Assembly: GCF_900156525.1 (NCBI RefSeq)
Contig: NZ_FTPS01000001.1
Coordinates: forward strand, 1,116,001-1,180,000
Reading direction: 5' to 3'
Source: Pontibaca methylaminivorans
GTDB taxonomy: Bacteria > Pseudomonadota > Alphaproteobacteria > Rhodobacterales > Rhodobacteraceae
DNA: 64,000 nucleotides
The notes beneath the pieces were generated by a model. That model saw only the letters and a program-made list of their open reading frames with translations, was not told the DNA's origin and did not search any database. This document shows, one piece after another, positions 32,196-43,749 of this stretch. The stretch's first letter is position 1, and the number at the start of each line of letters is the position of its first letter. Made by a program: the position numbers and the translations under genes.

Positions 32196-32642
32196 ATGAA
32201 AAACATATTATTGCTTGTCCTTGCCTTGCTGACCCCGCAGGCCCTCCATGCGCTCGACGCCGGTGGGGATGACGAAACCGAACTCATCCGCCCGGCCGGG
32301 GAAAACGACCTTGCCGAATTCCTCTGGGTCGCGCGGCCGATCATCATCTTTGCCGACAGCCCGTCGGATCCGCGCTTTCTTCAGCAGATCGAATATATCG
32401 AGGCCGATTCTCCGGCGCTGCTCGCGCGCGATGTGGTGGTGCTGACCGATACCAATCCGGGCGCCCGCCTGCCCCTGCGCCAGCAACTGCGCCCGCGCGG
32501 TTTCATGCTGGTGCTGATCGACAAGGAGGGCGCCGTGACCCAGCGCAAGCCCCTGCCCTGGAGCGTGCGCGAGATCACCCGCGCGATCGACAAGACGCCC
32601 GAGCGCCGCCGCGAGATCGACGAACGGCGCGGCCGGCACTAG
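32196..32642 (+). CDS. DUF4174 secreted/periplasmic protein
   Basis: A 148-residue protein with a short signal peptide (MKNILLLVLALLTPQALHA). The mature region resembles DUF4174, which has a thioredoxin-like fold: EFLWVARPIIIFADSPSDPRFLQQ, a central DVVVLTDTNP and FMLVLIDKEGAVTQRKPLPWSV. No CXXC is present, so redox activity is not indicated. AGGAG lies six bases before the ATG. It sits between, and antiparallel to, scpA and pccA. Function unknown. Confidence 0.85.
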   Translation: MKNILLLVLALLTPQALHALDAGGDDETELIRPAGENDLAEFLWVARPIIIFADSPSDPRFLQQIEYIEADSPALLARDVVVLTDTNPGARLPLRQQLRPRGFMLVLIDKEGAVTQRKPLPWSVREITRAIDKTPERRREIDERRGRH

Positions 32643-32681
32643 GGCATCAGGCGATGATGAAGGCGCGGCGCCCATGGGGGG

Positions 32682-34727
<2,046 letters not shown>

Positions 34728-34865
34728 GGATCGTCCTTCGGCTGGATTTGGAAAAAGCGCGAAAAGCCGCACCCGGCGCCTCTGCCGGATGCGGCCTCAT
34801 TCGATGAGAATATGTCGTTGCCCCCTGCGCGAGGCAGGGTCAGCCTGTTGCGGTTGCGCGCGTGA

Positions 34866-35072
34866 TCAGCACTTCCGGCCGGGGCGGCTCTGGCAATACA
34901 GCGTGTTGCCGGCGGCACCGATGGCTGCGCCCGCAAGAAGGTTGCCGTCCAGAACGGCAGCCGTCGCCGCACCTGCACCGGCGCCGATGACAGCCTGTTG
35001 CCCCATTGTGTCGCCGCAGGCCGTGACAGTGGCCATGGCGGCAAGAAGCGCTCCGATTTTGACGAGACGCAT
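34866..35072 (-). CDS. Small glycine-zipper lipoprotein
   Basis: A 68-residue protein with a lipoprotein signal (MRLVKIGALLAAMATVTAC, lipobox VTAC with Cys19). The remainder is rich in GxxxG/Ala spacing (AVIGAGAGAATAAVLDGNLLAGAAIGAAGNTLYC), a glycine-zipper-like membrane-associating pattern, ending in a Cys/Arg-rich tail. AAGGAG precedes the ATG at 35072. It lies 138 nt upstream of pccA on the same strand. Function unknown. Confidence 0.82.
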   Translation of the reverse strand: MRLVKIGALLAAMATVTACGDTMGQQAVIGAGAGAATAAVLDGNLLAGAAIGAAGNTLYCQSRPGRKC

Positions 35073-35469
35073 GATCCTGCTCCTTTGTTGAGAAACATGC
35101 CCACCAGCACAACACGTAATGCGGGCATCCGGTTCCATGACGGATATAGCCGGATCGGCCCGGAACCGGCAAGGCGCCACGCAGGGCGGGCAGCGGAAAG
35201 AGCGGGCTTTTGCCTTGCCGCACGGGCGAGAACCGCACGGACCGGCAGCAAGAAAAAAGCGGGCAGGACGGGCAACGAGGCCCGATCCCACCCGCGTAAG
35301 GAAGGGGTACGGAATAGATGGTGTGTAGCAGGCACCCGAAGCCGGATGTCGCCCACGGCGGCCACCGTGGCGCCGTTCACGTCCGGTACCAAGCGGGATC
35401 GCCCGACATGATCGCGGTCGGCCGGATGCCGCCGGTTTTTCGCGGCCGCCTGCGGATAAATGCCGAGCA
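35073..35469. other. Intergenic region, 397 nt, in the pcc cluster
   Basis: No credible gene is seen. There is a near-perfect 18-nt palindrome at 35353-35370 (CCACGGCGGCCACCGTGG, one mismatched pair) that could be a regulator site or small hairpin. The promoter for the small lipoprotein and pccA may lie here, since the upstream small gene ends at 35470. Confidence 0.4.
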
Positions 35470-35814
35470 TCACCGGAAGACCTCCGGGAAAGCGAGTCGT
35501 GCCACCGGTACGTCGATGCGCAGGCGCGCGTCATAGCTTTCCGGGTCGAACGGATCTTCAGCGGCGATCACCTCGCGCCCGAACAGCCACCCGAGCCGCC
35601 CGGCATCAAGATTGCCCCGCACGAACTCCGCCTCGCCGAAATGCTCCCAGAGCGCAGCCATGAACGCCAGGTCGGCGCGGCGATCCTCGGGGCGGCGGTC
35701 GGCATGGCGCCGGCGCGCGACCAGCGGGGTCGCGCCCTTCGGATTGGCGCGGCGGATGAGGAACTGGAAATCCGTTCCCGAAAGCCGGCTCGGGAAGCCG
35801 CGATGCTTCAGCAT
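35470..35814 (-). CDS. Hypothetical protein between pccA and pccB
   Basis: A 114-residue protein, basic in its first half (RLSGTDFQFLIRRANPKGATPLVARRRHADRRPEDRRADL) and then FMAALWEHFGEAEFVRGNLDAGRLGWLFGREVI. No signal peptide or membrane span is seen. I do not recognise it. Its placement among pcc genes may be conserved in relatives. A GGGGGC tract precedes the ATG at 35814. Confidence 0.65.
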   Translation of the reverse strand: MLKHRGFPSRLSGTDFQFLIRRANPKGATPLVARRRHADRRPEDRRADLAFMAALWEHFGEAEFVRGNLDAGRLGWLFGREVIAAEDPFDPESYDARLRIDVPVARLAFPEVFR

Positions 35815-35883
35815 GGCATCGCCCCCGTCGCCGGAGGGCCGTGAACCGGGGCCGGAGGTGTTCCCGGCCCCGCGGAGGCGTAA

Positions 35884-36021
35884 TCAGTATTTGCTGGTGT
35901 AGACCGGCTCGGACGAGACCGGGCTGGACACGACCGGCTCGGCCGGCTGCTGTTGCTTGCTGCATGCGGAAACGGCCGCAGCGAACGCAACCAGACCAAC
36001 GACTGTGACGATTTTTGCCAT
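35884..36021 (-). CDS. Very small predicted lipoprotein (45 aa)
   Basis: A 45-residue product with a typical lipoprotein signal (MAKIVTVVGLVAFAAAVSAC, lipobox VSAC with Cys20) followed by only 25 residues rich in Ser/Pro/Gln. AGGAG lies six bases before the ATG. It is too short for a folded domain and resembles small entericidin-like or orphan lipoproteins. Neighbouring genes belong to propionyl-CoA carboxylase. Confidence 0.78.
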   Translation of the reverse strand: MAKIVTVVGLVAFAAAVSACSKQQQPAEPVVSSPVSSEPVYTSKY

Positions 36022-36211
36022 CGGAGGCTCCTGACTGTCGGTTTCAAGGACGCAGGGCCAAACGACCCTGCCTGCCCCTCGGGGGGCAGGGTTGATGCGA
36101 CACAACCGCGCGTGACCATAGCCGAATTCAAGGGGCCGGCAACTATTCTTGTGCGGCAAACCGAAGATTTTGCCATAAGGGGCACCGGGCACACATTTTC
36201 GCGCAACATCT

Positions 36212-36613
36212 TCAGAGTCCTTCCCAGATGCAATCAGACGATTGGGGAAGAAAGCTTTCAAAAAGCTGCGCAATTCCGGAAGCGGGCTCACCGAAAGGGG
36301 TTTCGATTTCGGAAAAGGAAATCACGATGCGCGCGGGGTCGAGCCCGTAGGCGGCCATATAGGGCAGCGCCACCTCCTTGCAGAGAAACGCCGTGTCGGC
36401 GGCAGAGTCCTCCGCATCCGCCGCCCCCATTTCAGGGGCAATGAAACGAAACCGCAGCCAGAGTTCGCCGGGCGCATCATCCGTCAGCACCTCGTGCAGC
36501 TCGACCGGCTGGCCGGACGGCACGGCATAGGGCCCGGAAGCCATCGCCGCCGGTGCCGCCAGCAGAACCGCCAGGACCGCCGCCGTCGAGACAGCGGAAG
36601 CCGCAACCGACAC
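36212..36613 (-). CDS. DUF6497-like exported protein
   Basis: A product of about 133 residues from a GTG at 36613, giving a good signal peptide (MSVAASAVSTAAVLAVLLAAPAAMA). A GTG at 36673 would instead overlap pccB by 31 bases; neither has a strong Shine-Dalgarno, so the start is uncertain. The mature part (PVELHEVLTDDAPGELWLRFRFIAPEM ... VALPYMAAYGLDPARIVIS ... CIWEGL) resembles DUF6497, known mainly from Rhodobacteraceae. It directly follows pccB. Function unknown. Confidence 0.75.
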   Translation of the reverse strand: MSVAASAVSTAAVLAVLLAAPAAMASGPYAVPSGQPVELHEVLTDDAPGELWLRFRFIAPEMGAADAEDSAADTAFLCKEVALPYMAAYGLDPARIVISFSEIETPFGEPASGIAQLFESFLPQSSDCIWEGL

Positions 36614-36642
36614 CAGCGCGGACGCCGAAGCCGGGACAGCCG

Positions 36643-38175
36643 TCAGAGCGGAATATTGTCGTGCTTTTTCCACGGATTGCTCAGCTTCTTGTTGCGCAGC
36701 GAGGCAAAGGCGCGGCAAACGCGCTTGCGGGTCGAGCGGGGCTGGATCACCTCGTCGATAAAGCCGCGCTCGGCCGTCACGAAGGGGTTGGCGAAGCGTT
36801 CTTCATAGCTCGCGGTATGCTGCGCGATCTTTTCCGGGTCGCCAAGGTCGGCACGGTGGATGATTTCGGTCGCGCCCTTGGCGCCCATCACCGCGATTTC
36901 CGCCGTGGGCCAGGCATAGTTGAAATCGCCGCGCAGGTGCTTGGAAGCCATCACCACATAGGCACCGCCATAGGCCTTGCGGGTGATGACCGTGACCTTC
37001 GGCACCGTCGCCTCGCCATAGGCATAAAGCAGCTTGGCCCCGTGCTTGATGACGCCGCCATGTTCCTGACCGGTGCCCGGCAGGAAACCCGGCACGTCGA
37101 CGAAAGTGAGGATCGGAATTTCGAACGCATCGCAAAAACGCACGAAACGCCCGGCCTTTCGCGCCGAATCGATGTCAAGGCAGCCGGCAAGCACCATCGG
37201 CTGGTTGGCGACGACCCCGATGGTGCGCCCTTCGAGCCGGATGAAACCGGTAATGATATTCTTGGCGAATTCGGCCTGGATTTCGTAGAAGCTGCCCTCG
37301 TCGGCGACCTTCTCGATCAGTTCCTTCATGTCGTAGGGCGTGTTCGCATTGCTCGGAATGAGCGTGTCGAGGCTCGGCTCGATCCGGCCGGGATCGTCGA
37401 AGAACGGACGGATCGGCGCCTTGTCGCGGTTGTTGAGCGGCAGCAGGTCGATCAGCCGGCGCACCTCGGCCAGCGCCTCGACGTCGTTCTCGAACGCCGC
37501 GTCGGCCACGCTCGACTTGCGGGTATGGGTCGAGGCCCCGCCGAGTTCCTCGGCGCTCACCACCTCGTTCGTCACCGTCTTGACCACGTCGGGGCCGGTC
37601 ACGAACATGTAGGACGTGTCCTTCACCATGAAGATGAAATCGGTCATGGCCGGGGAATAGACTGCCCCGCCGGCACAGGGCCCCATGATGACGCTGATCT
37701 GCGGCACGACGCCGCTGGCCATGATGTTGCGCTGGAACACCTCGGCATAGCCGGCAAGGCTGGCCACGCCCTCCTGGATCCGCGCGCCGCCCGAATCGTT
37801 CAGCCCGATCACCGGGGCGCCGTTCTGCACCGCCATATCCATGATCTTGCAGATTTTCTGCGCATGGGTTTCCGAAAGAGAGCCGCCGAAGACGGTGAAA
37901 TCCTGGCTGAACACATAGACCATGCGCCCGTTGATCGTGCCCCAGCCGGTAATCACCCCGTCCCCGTAGGGGCGCTGTTCGTCCATGCCGAAATCGGTGC
38001 AGCGATGGGCGACGAACATGTCGAATTCCTCGAAACTGTCGTCGTCGAGAAGCAGCTCGATCCGCTCCCGCGCGGTGAGCTTGCCGCGCCCGTGCTGGGC
38101 GTCGATGCGGCGCTGGCCGCCGCCGAGCCGCGCCTCGTGGCGGCGATCTTCGAGCTCCTGCAGAATGTCTTTCAT
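36643..38175 (-). CDS. pccB: Propionyl-CoA carboxylase beta subunit (carboxyltransferase)
   Basis: A 510-residue carboxyltransferase with two crotonase-like halves. The N half has the acyl-CoA-binding blocks [19 protein letters not shown] and [13 protein letters not shown]. The C half has [25 protein letters not shown] and [27 protein letters not shown], with Asp consistent with propionyl-CoA preference, and ends in the typical [11 protein letters not shown] tail. It is divergent from pccR across a 179-nt gap containing six GCAAAT repeats. Confidence 0.98.
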   Translation of the reverse strand: MKDILQELEDRRHEARLGGGQRRIDAQHGRGKLTARERIELLLDDDSFEEFDMFVAHRCTDFGMDEQRPYGDGVITGWGTINGRMVYVFSQDFTVFGGSLSETHAQKICKIMDMAVQNGAPVIGLNDSGGARIQEGVASLAGYAEVFQRNIMASGVVPQISVIMGPCAGGAVYSPAMTDFIFMVKDTSYMFVTGPDVVKTVTNEVVSAEELGGASTHTRKSSVADAAFENDVEALAEVRRLIDLLPLNNRDKAPIRPFFDDPGRIEPSLDTLIPSNANTPYDMKELIEKVADEGSFYEIQAEFAKNIITGFIRLEGRTIGVVANQPMVLAGCLDIDSARKAGRFVRFCDAFEIPILTFVDVPGFLPGTGQEHGGVIKHGAKLLYAYGEATVPKVTVITRKAYGGAYVVMASKHLRGDFNYAWPTAEIAVMGAKGATEIIHRADLGDPEKIAQHTASYEERFANPFVTAERGFIDEVIQPRSTRKRVCRAFASLRNKKLSNPWKKHDNIPL

Positions 38176-38243
38176 GGCATAGGCCCCCTGTTCGGTTTGC
38201 GCGCACATTATGCGGAGGCCGCACGGAACCAAAGGGGAAATGG

Positions 38244-38297
38244 GCAAATTTGCAAATTCATGCAAATCAGGATATTGCAAATCGCAAATATGCAAAT
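38244..38297. promoter_or_regulatory. Cluster of six GCAAAT motifs, putative PccR operator region
   Basis: Six direct copies of GCAAAT start at 38244, 38252, 38262, 38277, 38284 and 38292 (spacings 8, 10, 15, 7, 8). GCAAATTTGC at 38244-38253 and TTTGCAAA at 38249-38256 are perfect palindromes. The cluster lies in the pccB-pccR divergent gap. PccR of Rhodobacter sphaeroides is known to regulate pccB, so operator function is a strong inference. The AT-rich block stands out against GC-rich surroundings. Confidence 0.8.
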
Positions 38298-38354
38298 TAC
38301 ACAACCGCGGGCGCTGCCGCCCAAGCCCGGACCGCAGCCACCGCGGGAATGCCA

Positions 38355-39749
38355 ATGGCCGTTCAGAAACTCTATGCCGGTGCGCGGCTGCGCGAGATGC
38401 GTGGCCAGTTCCAGCTGACACAAAAGGATTTCGCCGCCAAGCTCGGCGTCTCCCTGCCCTATCTCAACCAGATGGAAAACAATCACCGCCCGGTCAGCAC
38501 CACGGTGGTTCTGGCGCTGGCGCGCGAATTCGGCATCGACGTGACCGAACTGTCCACCGGCGACAGCGAACGCATGGTCAGCGATCTGCGCGAGGCGCTG
38601 GCGGATCCGGTGTTTGCCGATGCGATGCCCCCGCTCGCGGACCTGCGGCTTGCGGCATCGAACGCGCCGGCGCTCGCGCGGGCCTTCATCGAACTGCACC
38701 GCGCCTACCGCCAGACCCACGAGCGCCTTGCCTCGCTCGATGAGGCGCTGGGGCGCGAGGATACCCGCCTGCAGCCGAGCCCCTGGGAAGAGGTGCGGGA
38801 TTTCTTCCATTACTGCGACAACTATATCGACGCGGTCGACCGCGCCGCCGAAAGCTTTGCCCAGCGCGCCGGGCCCGACATCCGCGCCGGAACGCTGCGC
38901 CATCTCGCCACCAGCGGGGTGAGCGTCGTCTTTGCCGAGACCGGCCGGCTGCGAAGCTATGACGCGGAAAGCCGGGAATTGCGCCTTTCGGCCCGCACCG
39001 CGCCCTCGACCCAGCTGTTCCAGATGCTGCTGCAAAGCGCGCTGCTGGATCAGGACAAGCTGCTCGAGGCAACGCTCGACCTTGCCCGGTTCCAGAGCGA
39101 TGCGGCGCGCTCCATCGCCAAGCTGGGGCTTGCCAACTATTTCGCCGGCGCGGCGCTCATGCCCTATGGGGCCTTTCTCGAGGCCGCCGAAAGCTGCCGT
39201 CACGACCTCGAGATCCTCGCCACCCGTTTCGGCGCCTCGATCGAACAGGTGGCGCACCGGCTTTCGACGTTGCAGCGCCCCGGCGCCAAGGGGATCCCGT
39301 TCTTTTTCGTACGCGTCGATCAGGCCGGCACGATCACCAAGCGCCACAGCGCCACGCGGCTGCAATTTGCGCGCTTCGGCGGCGCATGCCCGCTCTGGAA
39401 CGTGCATCGCGCCTTTGAAACGCCGGGGCGTTTCCTGCGCCAACTGGCCGAGACGCCGGACGGGGTGCGCTATATCATCCTTGCGCGCAACGTGTCCAAA
39501 CCGGGCGGCACATGGGGCGCGCCGGTGCGGCGCTATGCGATCTCGCTTGGCTGCGAACTGCGCCATGCCTCGTCGCTGGTCTATGCCGATGACCTTGACC
39601 TCGGCAATACCGCGGCTTTCGAGCCGATCGGCATTTCCTGCCGCATCTGCGAGCGGACCAATTGCCATCAGCGCTCGGTGCCGCCGCTGGAGCGGCGCCT
39701 GTCCATCGACGCCAATGAACGCGGCGTGCTGCCCTACCGGATCGAATGA
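38355..39749 (+). CDS. pccR: Short-chain fatty acyl-CoA regulator PccR (XRE HTH, ScfR family)
   Basis: A 464-residue ScfR-family regulator. Residues about 8-62 form an XRE helix-turn-helix ([28 protein letters not shown]). A long helical region follows, then the family C-terminal domain with the cysteine cluster [12 protein letters not shown]. In R. sphaeroides PccR senses propionyl-CoA-related acyl-CoAs and controls pccB. Its divergence from pccB and the GCAAAT cluster between them match that arrangement. An ATG two codons upstream (38349) is an alternative start. Confidence 0.92.
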   Translation: MAVQKLYAGARLREMRGQFQLTQKDFAAKLGVSLPYLNQMENNHRPVSTTVVLALAREFGIDVTELSTGDSERMVSDLREALADPVFADAMPPLADLRLAASNAPALARAFIELHRAYRQTHERLASLDEALGREDTRLQPSPWEEVRDFFHYCDNYIDAVDRAAESFAQRAGPDIRAGTLRHLATSGVSVVFAETGRLRSYDAESRELRLSARTAPSTQLFQMLLQSALLDQDKLLEATLDLARFQSDAARSIAKLGLANYFAGAALMPYGAFLEAAESCRHDLEILATRFGASIEQVAHRLSTLQRPGAKGIPFFFVRVDQAGTITKRHSATRLQFARFGGACPLWNVHRAFETPGRFLRQLAETPDGVRYIILARNVSKPGGTWGAPVRRYAISLGCELRHASSLVYADDLDLGNTAAFEPIGISCRICERTNCHQRSVPPLERRLSIDANERGVLPYRIE

Positions 39750-39764
39750 GGCACCGGTCAACGC

Positions 39765-41438
39765 CTAGCGCTGCGAGATTTCCCAGTCCGGGTTGATCCA
39801 GGGCTCGTCATTGGCACGCGGCAGCGGCGCGCGCTCCAGCAGATGATCCGACATCTTTTCGCCCACCATGATCGAGGGTGCGTTCAGGTTGCCGTTGGTG
39901 ATGCGCGGAAAGATCGAACTGTCGGCGACGCGCAGGCCCTGCACGCCGATCACGCGGCCCTCGGGATCGACCACCGCATCCGGATCGTCGGCGCGACCCA
40001 TGCGACAGGTGCCGCAGGGGTGATAGGCGCTTTCCACGTTGTCGATGAGGAAGGCATCGAGATCCTCGTCGCTCTGCAGCGCGCTGCCCGGCTGGATCTC
40101 GTGCCTGATGTAAGGCGCGAACGCCGGCTGGGCGAAGATTTCGCGGGTCAGGCGGATGCAACTGCGGAAATCTTCCCAGTCGTCGGGATGCGACATGTAG
40201 TTGAACCGGATCACCGGCGAGTCCGCCGGATCATTGCTGCGCAGGGTGACGCTGCCGCGGCTTTTCGACCGCATCGGCCCCACATGCACCTGGAACCCGT
40301 GCCCCTCGGCCGCGGCCTGCCCGTCGTAGCGCACCGCGATCGGCAGGAAATGATACTGGATGTCCGGGTATTGCACCCCGGCGCGGCTGCGGATGAAGGC
40401 GGCGCTTTCAAACTGGTTCGACGCGCCGAGCCCCGACCTGGTCAACAGCCACTGCAACCCGATCCGCCCCTTGCCGAACAGGTTCCAGTGCTTGAACAGG
40501 GTGATCGGCTGGCTTGCGGCCATCTGGATATAGATCTCCAGGTGGTCGTGCAGATTGGCGCCGACGCCGGGACGGTCGGCCAGCACCTCGATCCCGTGTT
40601 CGCGCAGCTGCATCTGCGGGCCGATTCCCGACAGCATCAGCAGCTTGGGCGAATTGATGGTGGATGCGGCAATCACCACTTCGCGGTTCGCGCGGATCAC
40701 GCGGCGCGTGCCGCCCAGGTCGATCTCGACCCCGACCGCGCGCCGGTCCTCGAACATCACGCGGGTCGCGAGCCCCCGCACAAGGGTGCAGTTGCCGCGC
40801 TTCAGCGCCGGGCGCAGATAGGCATTCGCCGCCGACCAGCGCCGCCCGTTCCAGACCGTCTGCTCCATCGGGCCGAAGCCCTCCTGCTGGCGCCCGTTAT
40901 AGTCGCCGGTGACCGGATAGCCGGCCTGCTTCCCCGCCTCGACGAAAGCCGCGAAAAGCGGGTTGCTGCGCGGCCCGCGCGTCACATGCAGCGGTCCGTC
41001 GCTGCCGCGCCATTCGGGATCGCCGCCATGGCCGCCGCTGTGCCAGCTTTCCATGCGCCGGAAATAGGGCAGCACATCGGCAAAGGCCCAGCCGCTCGCG
41101 CCCGTTTCCTCCCAGTGGTCGTAATCGAGCGCATGGCCGCGCACATAGACCATGCCGTTGATCGAGGACGATCCGCCGATCACCTTGCCGCGCGGGCAGA
41201 CCAGCCGGCGCCCGTTCAGATGCGGTTCGGGCTCGGAGACGAAGCCCCAGTCGTAGCGCGGCATGTTCATCGGATAGCTGAGCGCCGCCGGCATCTGGAT
41301 CAGGGGCCCGGCGTCGGAGCCGCCGTATTCGATCACGATGACCGAAGCGCCGGCCTCGGACAGGCGGTAGGCCATGGCGCTGCCGGCGCTGCCGGAGCCG
41401 ATGATGACGAAATCGGCGCTCTCGGTGCCCTTGCTCAT
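39765..41438 (-). CDS. betA: Choline dehydrogenase (GMC oxidoreductase)
   Basis: A 557-residue FAD enzyme oxidising choline to betaine aldehyde. The FAD motif GSGSAG is at residues 14-19 and the GMC signatures [19 protein letters not shown] and [18 protein letters not shown] are present. The C-terminal [10 protein letters not shown] with the catalytic His-region and [12 protein letters not shown] complete the family pattern. GGGGAA precedes the start at 41438. It follows betC on the same strand. Other GMC alcohol oxidases are alternatives, but the betI-betC context favours choline. Confidence 0.92.
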   Translation of the reverse strand: MSKGTESADFVIIGSGSAGSAMAYRLSEAGASVIVIEYGGSDAGPLIQMPAALSYPMNMPRYDWGFVSEPEPHLNGRRLVCPRGKVIGGSSSINGMVYVRGHALDYDHWEETGASGWAFADVLPYFRRMESWHSGGHGGDPEWRGSDGPLHVTRGPRSNPLFAAFVEAGKQAGYPVTGDYNGRQQEGFGPMEQTVWNGRRWSAANAYLRPALKRGNCTLVRGLATRVMFEDRRAVGVEIDLGGTRRVIRANREVVIAASTINSPKLLMLSGIGPQMQLREHGIEVLADRPGVGANLHDHLEIYIQMAASQPITLFKHWNLFGKGRIGLQWLLTRSGLGASNQFESAAFIRSRAGVQYPDIQYHFLPIAVRYDGQAAAEGHGFQVHVGPMRSKSRGSVTLRSNDPADSPVIRFNYMSHPDDWEDFRSCIRLTREIFAQPAFAPYIRHEIQPGSALQSDEDLDAFLIDNVESAYHPCGTCRMGRADDPDAVVDPEGRVIGVQGLRVADSSIFPRITNGNLNAPSIMVGEKMSDHLLERAPLPRANDEPWINPDWEISQR

Positions 41439-41483
41439 GTGTCGTTCCCCTTTCACGTTCGGGGCCGGAAACTTCATGCCTCC

Positions 41484-41509
41484 GGCGGGGATATTTCCGG
41501 CCAGAAGAA
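41484..41509 (+). repeat. Dispersed intergenic repeat, copy B
   Basis: Carries GATATTTCCGGCCAGAAGAA after a GGCGGG stretch, matching copies A, C and D. It occupies most of the 76-nt spacer between betC and betA. Transcribed leftward it would be part of the bet mRNA, so it might affect processing. Confidence 0.75.
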
Positions 41510-41514
41510 GGCCC

Positions 41515-43023
41515 TTACTCGCCCCGCGGGAAGCGTTGCGCCTCTTCCAGCGTGTTCAGGTTCATGTGGTTGCGCATGTAGCGTTCGGATGCCCGCTGCA
41601 GCGGCTGGTAATCCCAGGGGTAATGCCCGCCCTGCCGCAGGGCCTCGTAGACCACGCGGCGGCGCGCCTGGCTGGCCCGCACGTCGGCGTCGAAACGCGC
41701 GAGATCCCAGCGCCGGTCGCTTTCGGCGCGCAGCGCCGCAAGGGTTTCGGCATGGGCCGGGTCGGTCGCCAGGTTGACGGCCTCGTCCGAATCTGTGTCG
41801 AGGTCGAAAAGCTGTTCGGGGTCGGCGGCGCAGCGGATGTATTTCCAGCGTCCGCGCCGCAGGCATACCATGGGGGCGACCGAGCCTTCGGCTGCGTATT
41901 CCATCGCGACCGGGGCCTCGCGCGCGGCGCCCCGGGCCAGCGGGCCCAGATCGCAGCCATCGGTCCAGGGCGCGATGTCGTCGAGGGGGACGCCGGCGAG
42001 CGCGGCAAGGGTCGGCGTCACGTCAAGGGTCGACACCGGGGCGTCGATGCGCCCCGAAGGCAGGCCGGGAGCGGCGATCATCAGAGGAACCCGCGCCGCG
42101 CCTTCGCGGAAAGACATCTTGAACCAGAGGCCGCGCTCGCCGAGCATGTCGCCATGGTCGGAGGTGAAGATCACGACCGCCTCCTGCCGGGTATCGTCGA
42201 GCACCTGCAGGATCTGGCCGATCTTGTCGTCGACATAGGAGATATTGGCGAAATAGCCGCGCCGGGCGCTCGCAATGTCGGCATCGCCGATGTCAAATTC
42301 GCGCCAGTCGCAGGCATCGAGCAGGCGCTGCGAGTGCGGATCCTGTTCGTCATAGGGAAGCGCCGCGGTGCGGGGCGCAAGATGGCCGCAGTCGGCATAG
42401 AGATCCCAGAACCGGCGCCGCGCCACGTAGGGATCATGCGGATGGGTAAAGCTGACCGTCAGGCACCAGGGCCGCGCATCATGGCCGCGCGCGAGATCAT
42501 AGAGGCGCGACATGGCATGGAAGGCCACCTCGTCGTCATATTCCATCTGGTTGGTGATTTCCGCCACGCCCGCGCCGGTGACCGAGCCGAGGTTGTGATA
42601 CCACCAGTCGATCCGCTCATGCGGGCGGCGGTAATCCGGGGTCCAGCCGAAATCGGCCGGGTAGATGTCGGTGGTCAGGCGTTCCTCGAAACCGTGCAGC
42701 TGATCGGGGCCGACGAAATGCATCTTGCCCGACAGACAGGTGTGCCAGCCGGCCCGGCGCAGGTGATGCGCATAGGTCGGGATCTCGCTGCGGAACTCGG
42801 CTGCGTTGTCATAGACGCCGTTGCGCGACGGCAGTTGCCCGGACATGAAAGCCGCCCGCCCCGGGGCACAGAGCGGGCTTGGCGTATAGGCATTGGCAAA
42901 GCGCGTGCTGCGGGCGGCAAGCCGGCGCAGGTTCGGCGCATGGAGCCAGTCGGCGGGCCCGTCGGGAAACAGCGTGCCGTTCAGCTGATCCGCCATCAGG
43001 ATGAGGATATTCGGCGCGCTCAT
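41515..43023 (-). CDS. betC: Choline-sulfatase
   Basis: A 502-residue type I sulfatase releasing choline from choline-O-sulfate. The formylglycine site CAPGR (CxPxR, Cys52) is intact, so activation by a formylglycine-generating enzyme is expected. Metal-binding residues occur in ILMADQLNG and [11 protein letters not shown]. The C-terminal tail is the long choline-sulfatase type ([21 protein letters not shown]). The ATG overlaps the betI stop (ATGA), indicating coupled translation. Confidence 0.96.
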   Translation of the reverse strand: MSAPNILILMADQLNGTLFPDGPADWLHAPNLRRLAARSTRFANAYTPSPLCAPGRAAFMSGQLPSRNGVYDNAAEFRSEIPTYAHHLRRAGWHTCLSGKMHFVGPDQLHGFEERLTTDIYPADFGWTPDYRRPHERIDWWYHNLGSVTGAGVAEITNQMEYDDEVAFHAMSRLYDLARGHDARPWCLTVSFTHPHDPYVARRRFWDLYADCGHLAPRTAALPYDEQDPHSQRLLDACDWREFDIGDADIASARRGYFANISYVDDKIGQILQVLDDTRQEAVVIFTSDHGDMLGERGLWFKMSFREGAARVPLMIAAPGLPSGRIDAPVSTLDVTPTLAALAGVPLDDIAPWTDGCDLGPLARGAAREAPVAMEYAAEGSVAPMVCLRRGRWKYIRCAADPEQLFDLDTDSDEAVNLATDPAHAETLAALRAESDRRWDLARFDADVRASQARRRVVYEALRQGGHYPWDYQPLQRASERYMRNHMNLNTLEEAQRFPRGE

Positions 43024-43589
43024 GGTGTCCTCCGCAGCATGGCGAGCACGCCGAGCGCATGGTCGACCGCGGCTTCGGGCGTGTCGGGATGGTTGAGCGC
43101 CGCGCGGATATAAAGCCCGTCGATCAGCGCCGAAAGCGTCATCGCGGCGGCGCGCGGATCGGCGCAATCGGGGCGCAGCGCGTGGACCAGGTTGCTGCGC
43201 AGGCGGCGGTGATAGACACGCCAGAGCCGCAGCGCCTCGGGATTCCTTTGCGCAAGCACATAGAAGGTCATCCAGGCGCTGATGGTTTCGGGGCGGAAGC
43301 TGACCGGGGCAAAGGACGCGCGGATGATCGCCTCGGCCCGCTCCCCCGCATCCGCATGCGCGAGTTCCTCGCGCACCACGGCGCCGAAATCCGACAGGAT
43401 CCGGCGCATGGCGGCCAGGAATATCTGCTCCTTTCCGCCGAAGTAATGATGGGCGAGCGCGCTGGACATGCCGGCGCGGCGGGCAATCTGCGACACGGTC
43501 ACGTCAAGCGTGCCGGCTGCGCCGATCTCGGCGATGGTGGCCTGAACCAGCGCCTCGCGGCGCCGCGGCTCGGCTCCGGTTCTCGGCAT
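43020..43589 (-). CDS. betI: TetR-family transcriptional repressor BetI
   Basis: A 189-residue TetR-type regulator with an N-terminal HTH (TLDVTVSQIARRAGMSSALAHHYFGGKEQI, about residues 26-58) and a BetI-like ligand domain (SAWMTFYVLAQRNPEALRLWRVYHRRLRSNL). It should repress the bet genes and release DNA on binding choline. It is the promoter-proximal gene of betI-betC-betA and is preceded by a palindrome overlapping a promoter-like sequence. GGGAGG lies before the ATG at 43589. Confidence 0.95.
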   Translation of the reverse strand: MPRTGAEPRRREALVQATIAEIGAAGTLDVTVSQIARRAGMSSALAHHYFGGKEQIFLAAMRRILSDFGAVVREELAHADAGERAEAIIRASFAPVSFRPETISAWMTFYVLAQRNPEALRLWRVYHRRLRSNLVHALRPDCADPRAAAMTLSALIDGLYIRAALNHPDTPEAAVDHALGVLAMLRRTP

Positions 43590-43634
43590 GATGCCCTCCC
43601 CCAAGGTTCACACCCTGAAGGTTAGAAAAAGTTT

Positions 43635-43648
43635 ATTGACTGGTCAAT
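43635..43648 (-). promoter_or_regulatory. Palindromic BetI operator overlapping a candidate promoter
   Basis: ATTGAC-TG-GTCAAT is a perfect inverted repeat located 46-59 nt before the betI start. Read leftward, the half-site supplies TTGACC as a -35 with TAACCT 17 nt downstream as a weak -10. A repressor bound here would block the promoter, as expected for autoregulation by BetI. Known BetI sites in other bacteria are similar AT-rich palindromes. Confidence 0.65.
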
Positions 43649-43675
43649 CAACTTTTCTGGCGGCGGCAGAACGGA

Positions 43676-43713
43676 AAACCCCCGACCGGGGCGCGCGGCC
43701 CGGATCGGGGGTT
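43676..43713 (-). terminator. Rho-independent terminator after yebC
   Basis: A GC-rich stem (43679-43690 with 43699-43711, one bulge) is followed leftward by TTTT (43678-43675 side), about 40 nt after the yebC stop. It separates yebC transcription from the betI promoter region. Confidence 0.75.
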
Positions 43714-43749
43714 CAGGGTGTGGGGCGGGAAATCCCGCCGGATGGCCGC

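Noticed and set aside
38244-38297. Possible CRISPR-like array
   Set aside because: The repeated unit is six bases with irregular short spacing; it is an operator cluster, not repeats and spacers.
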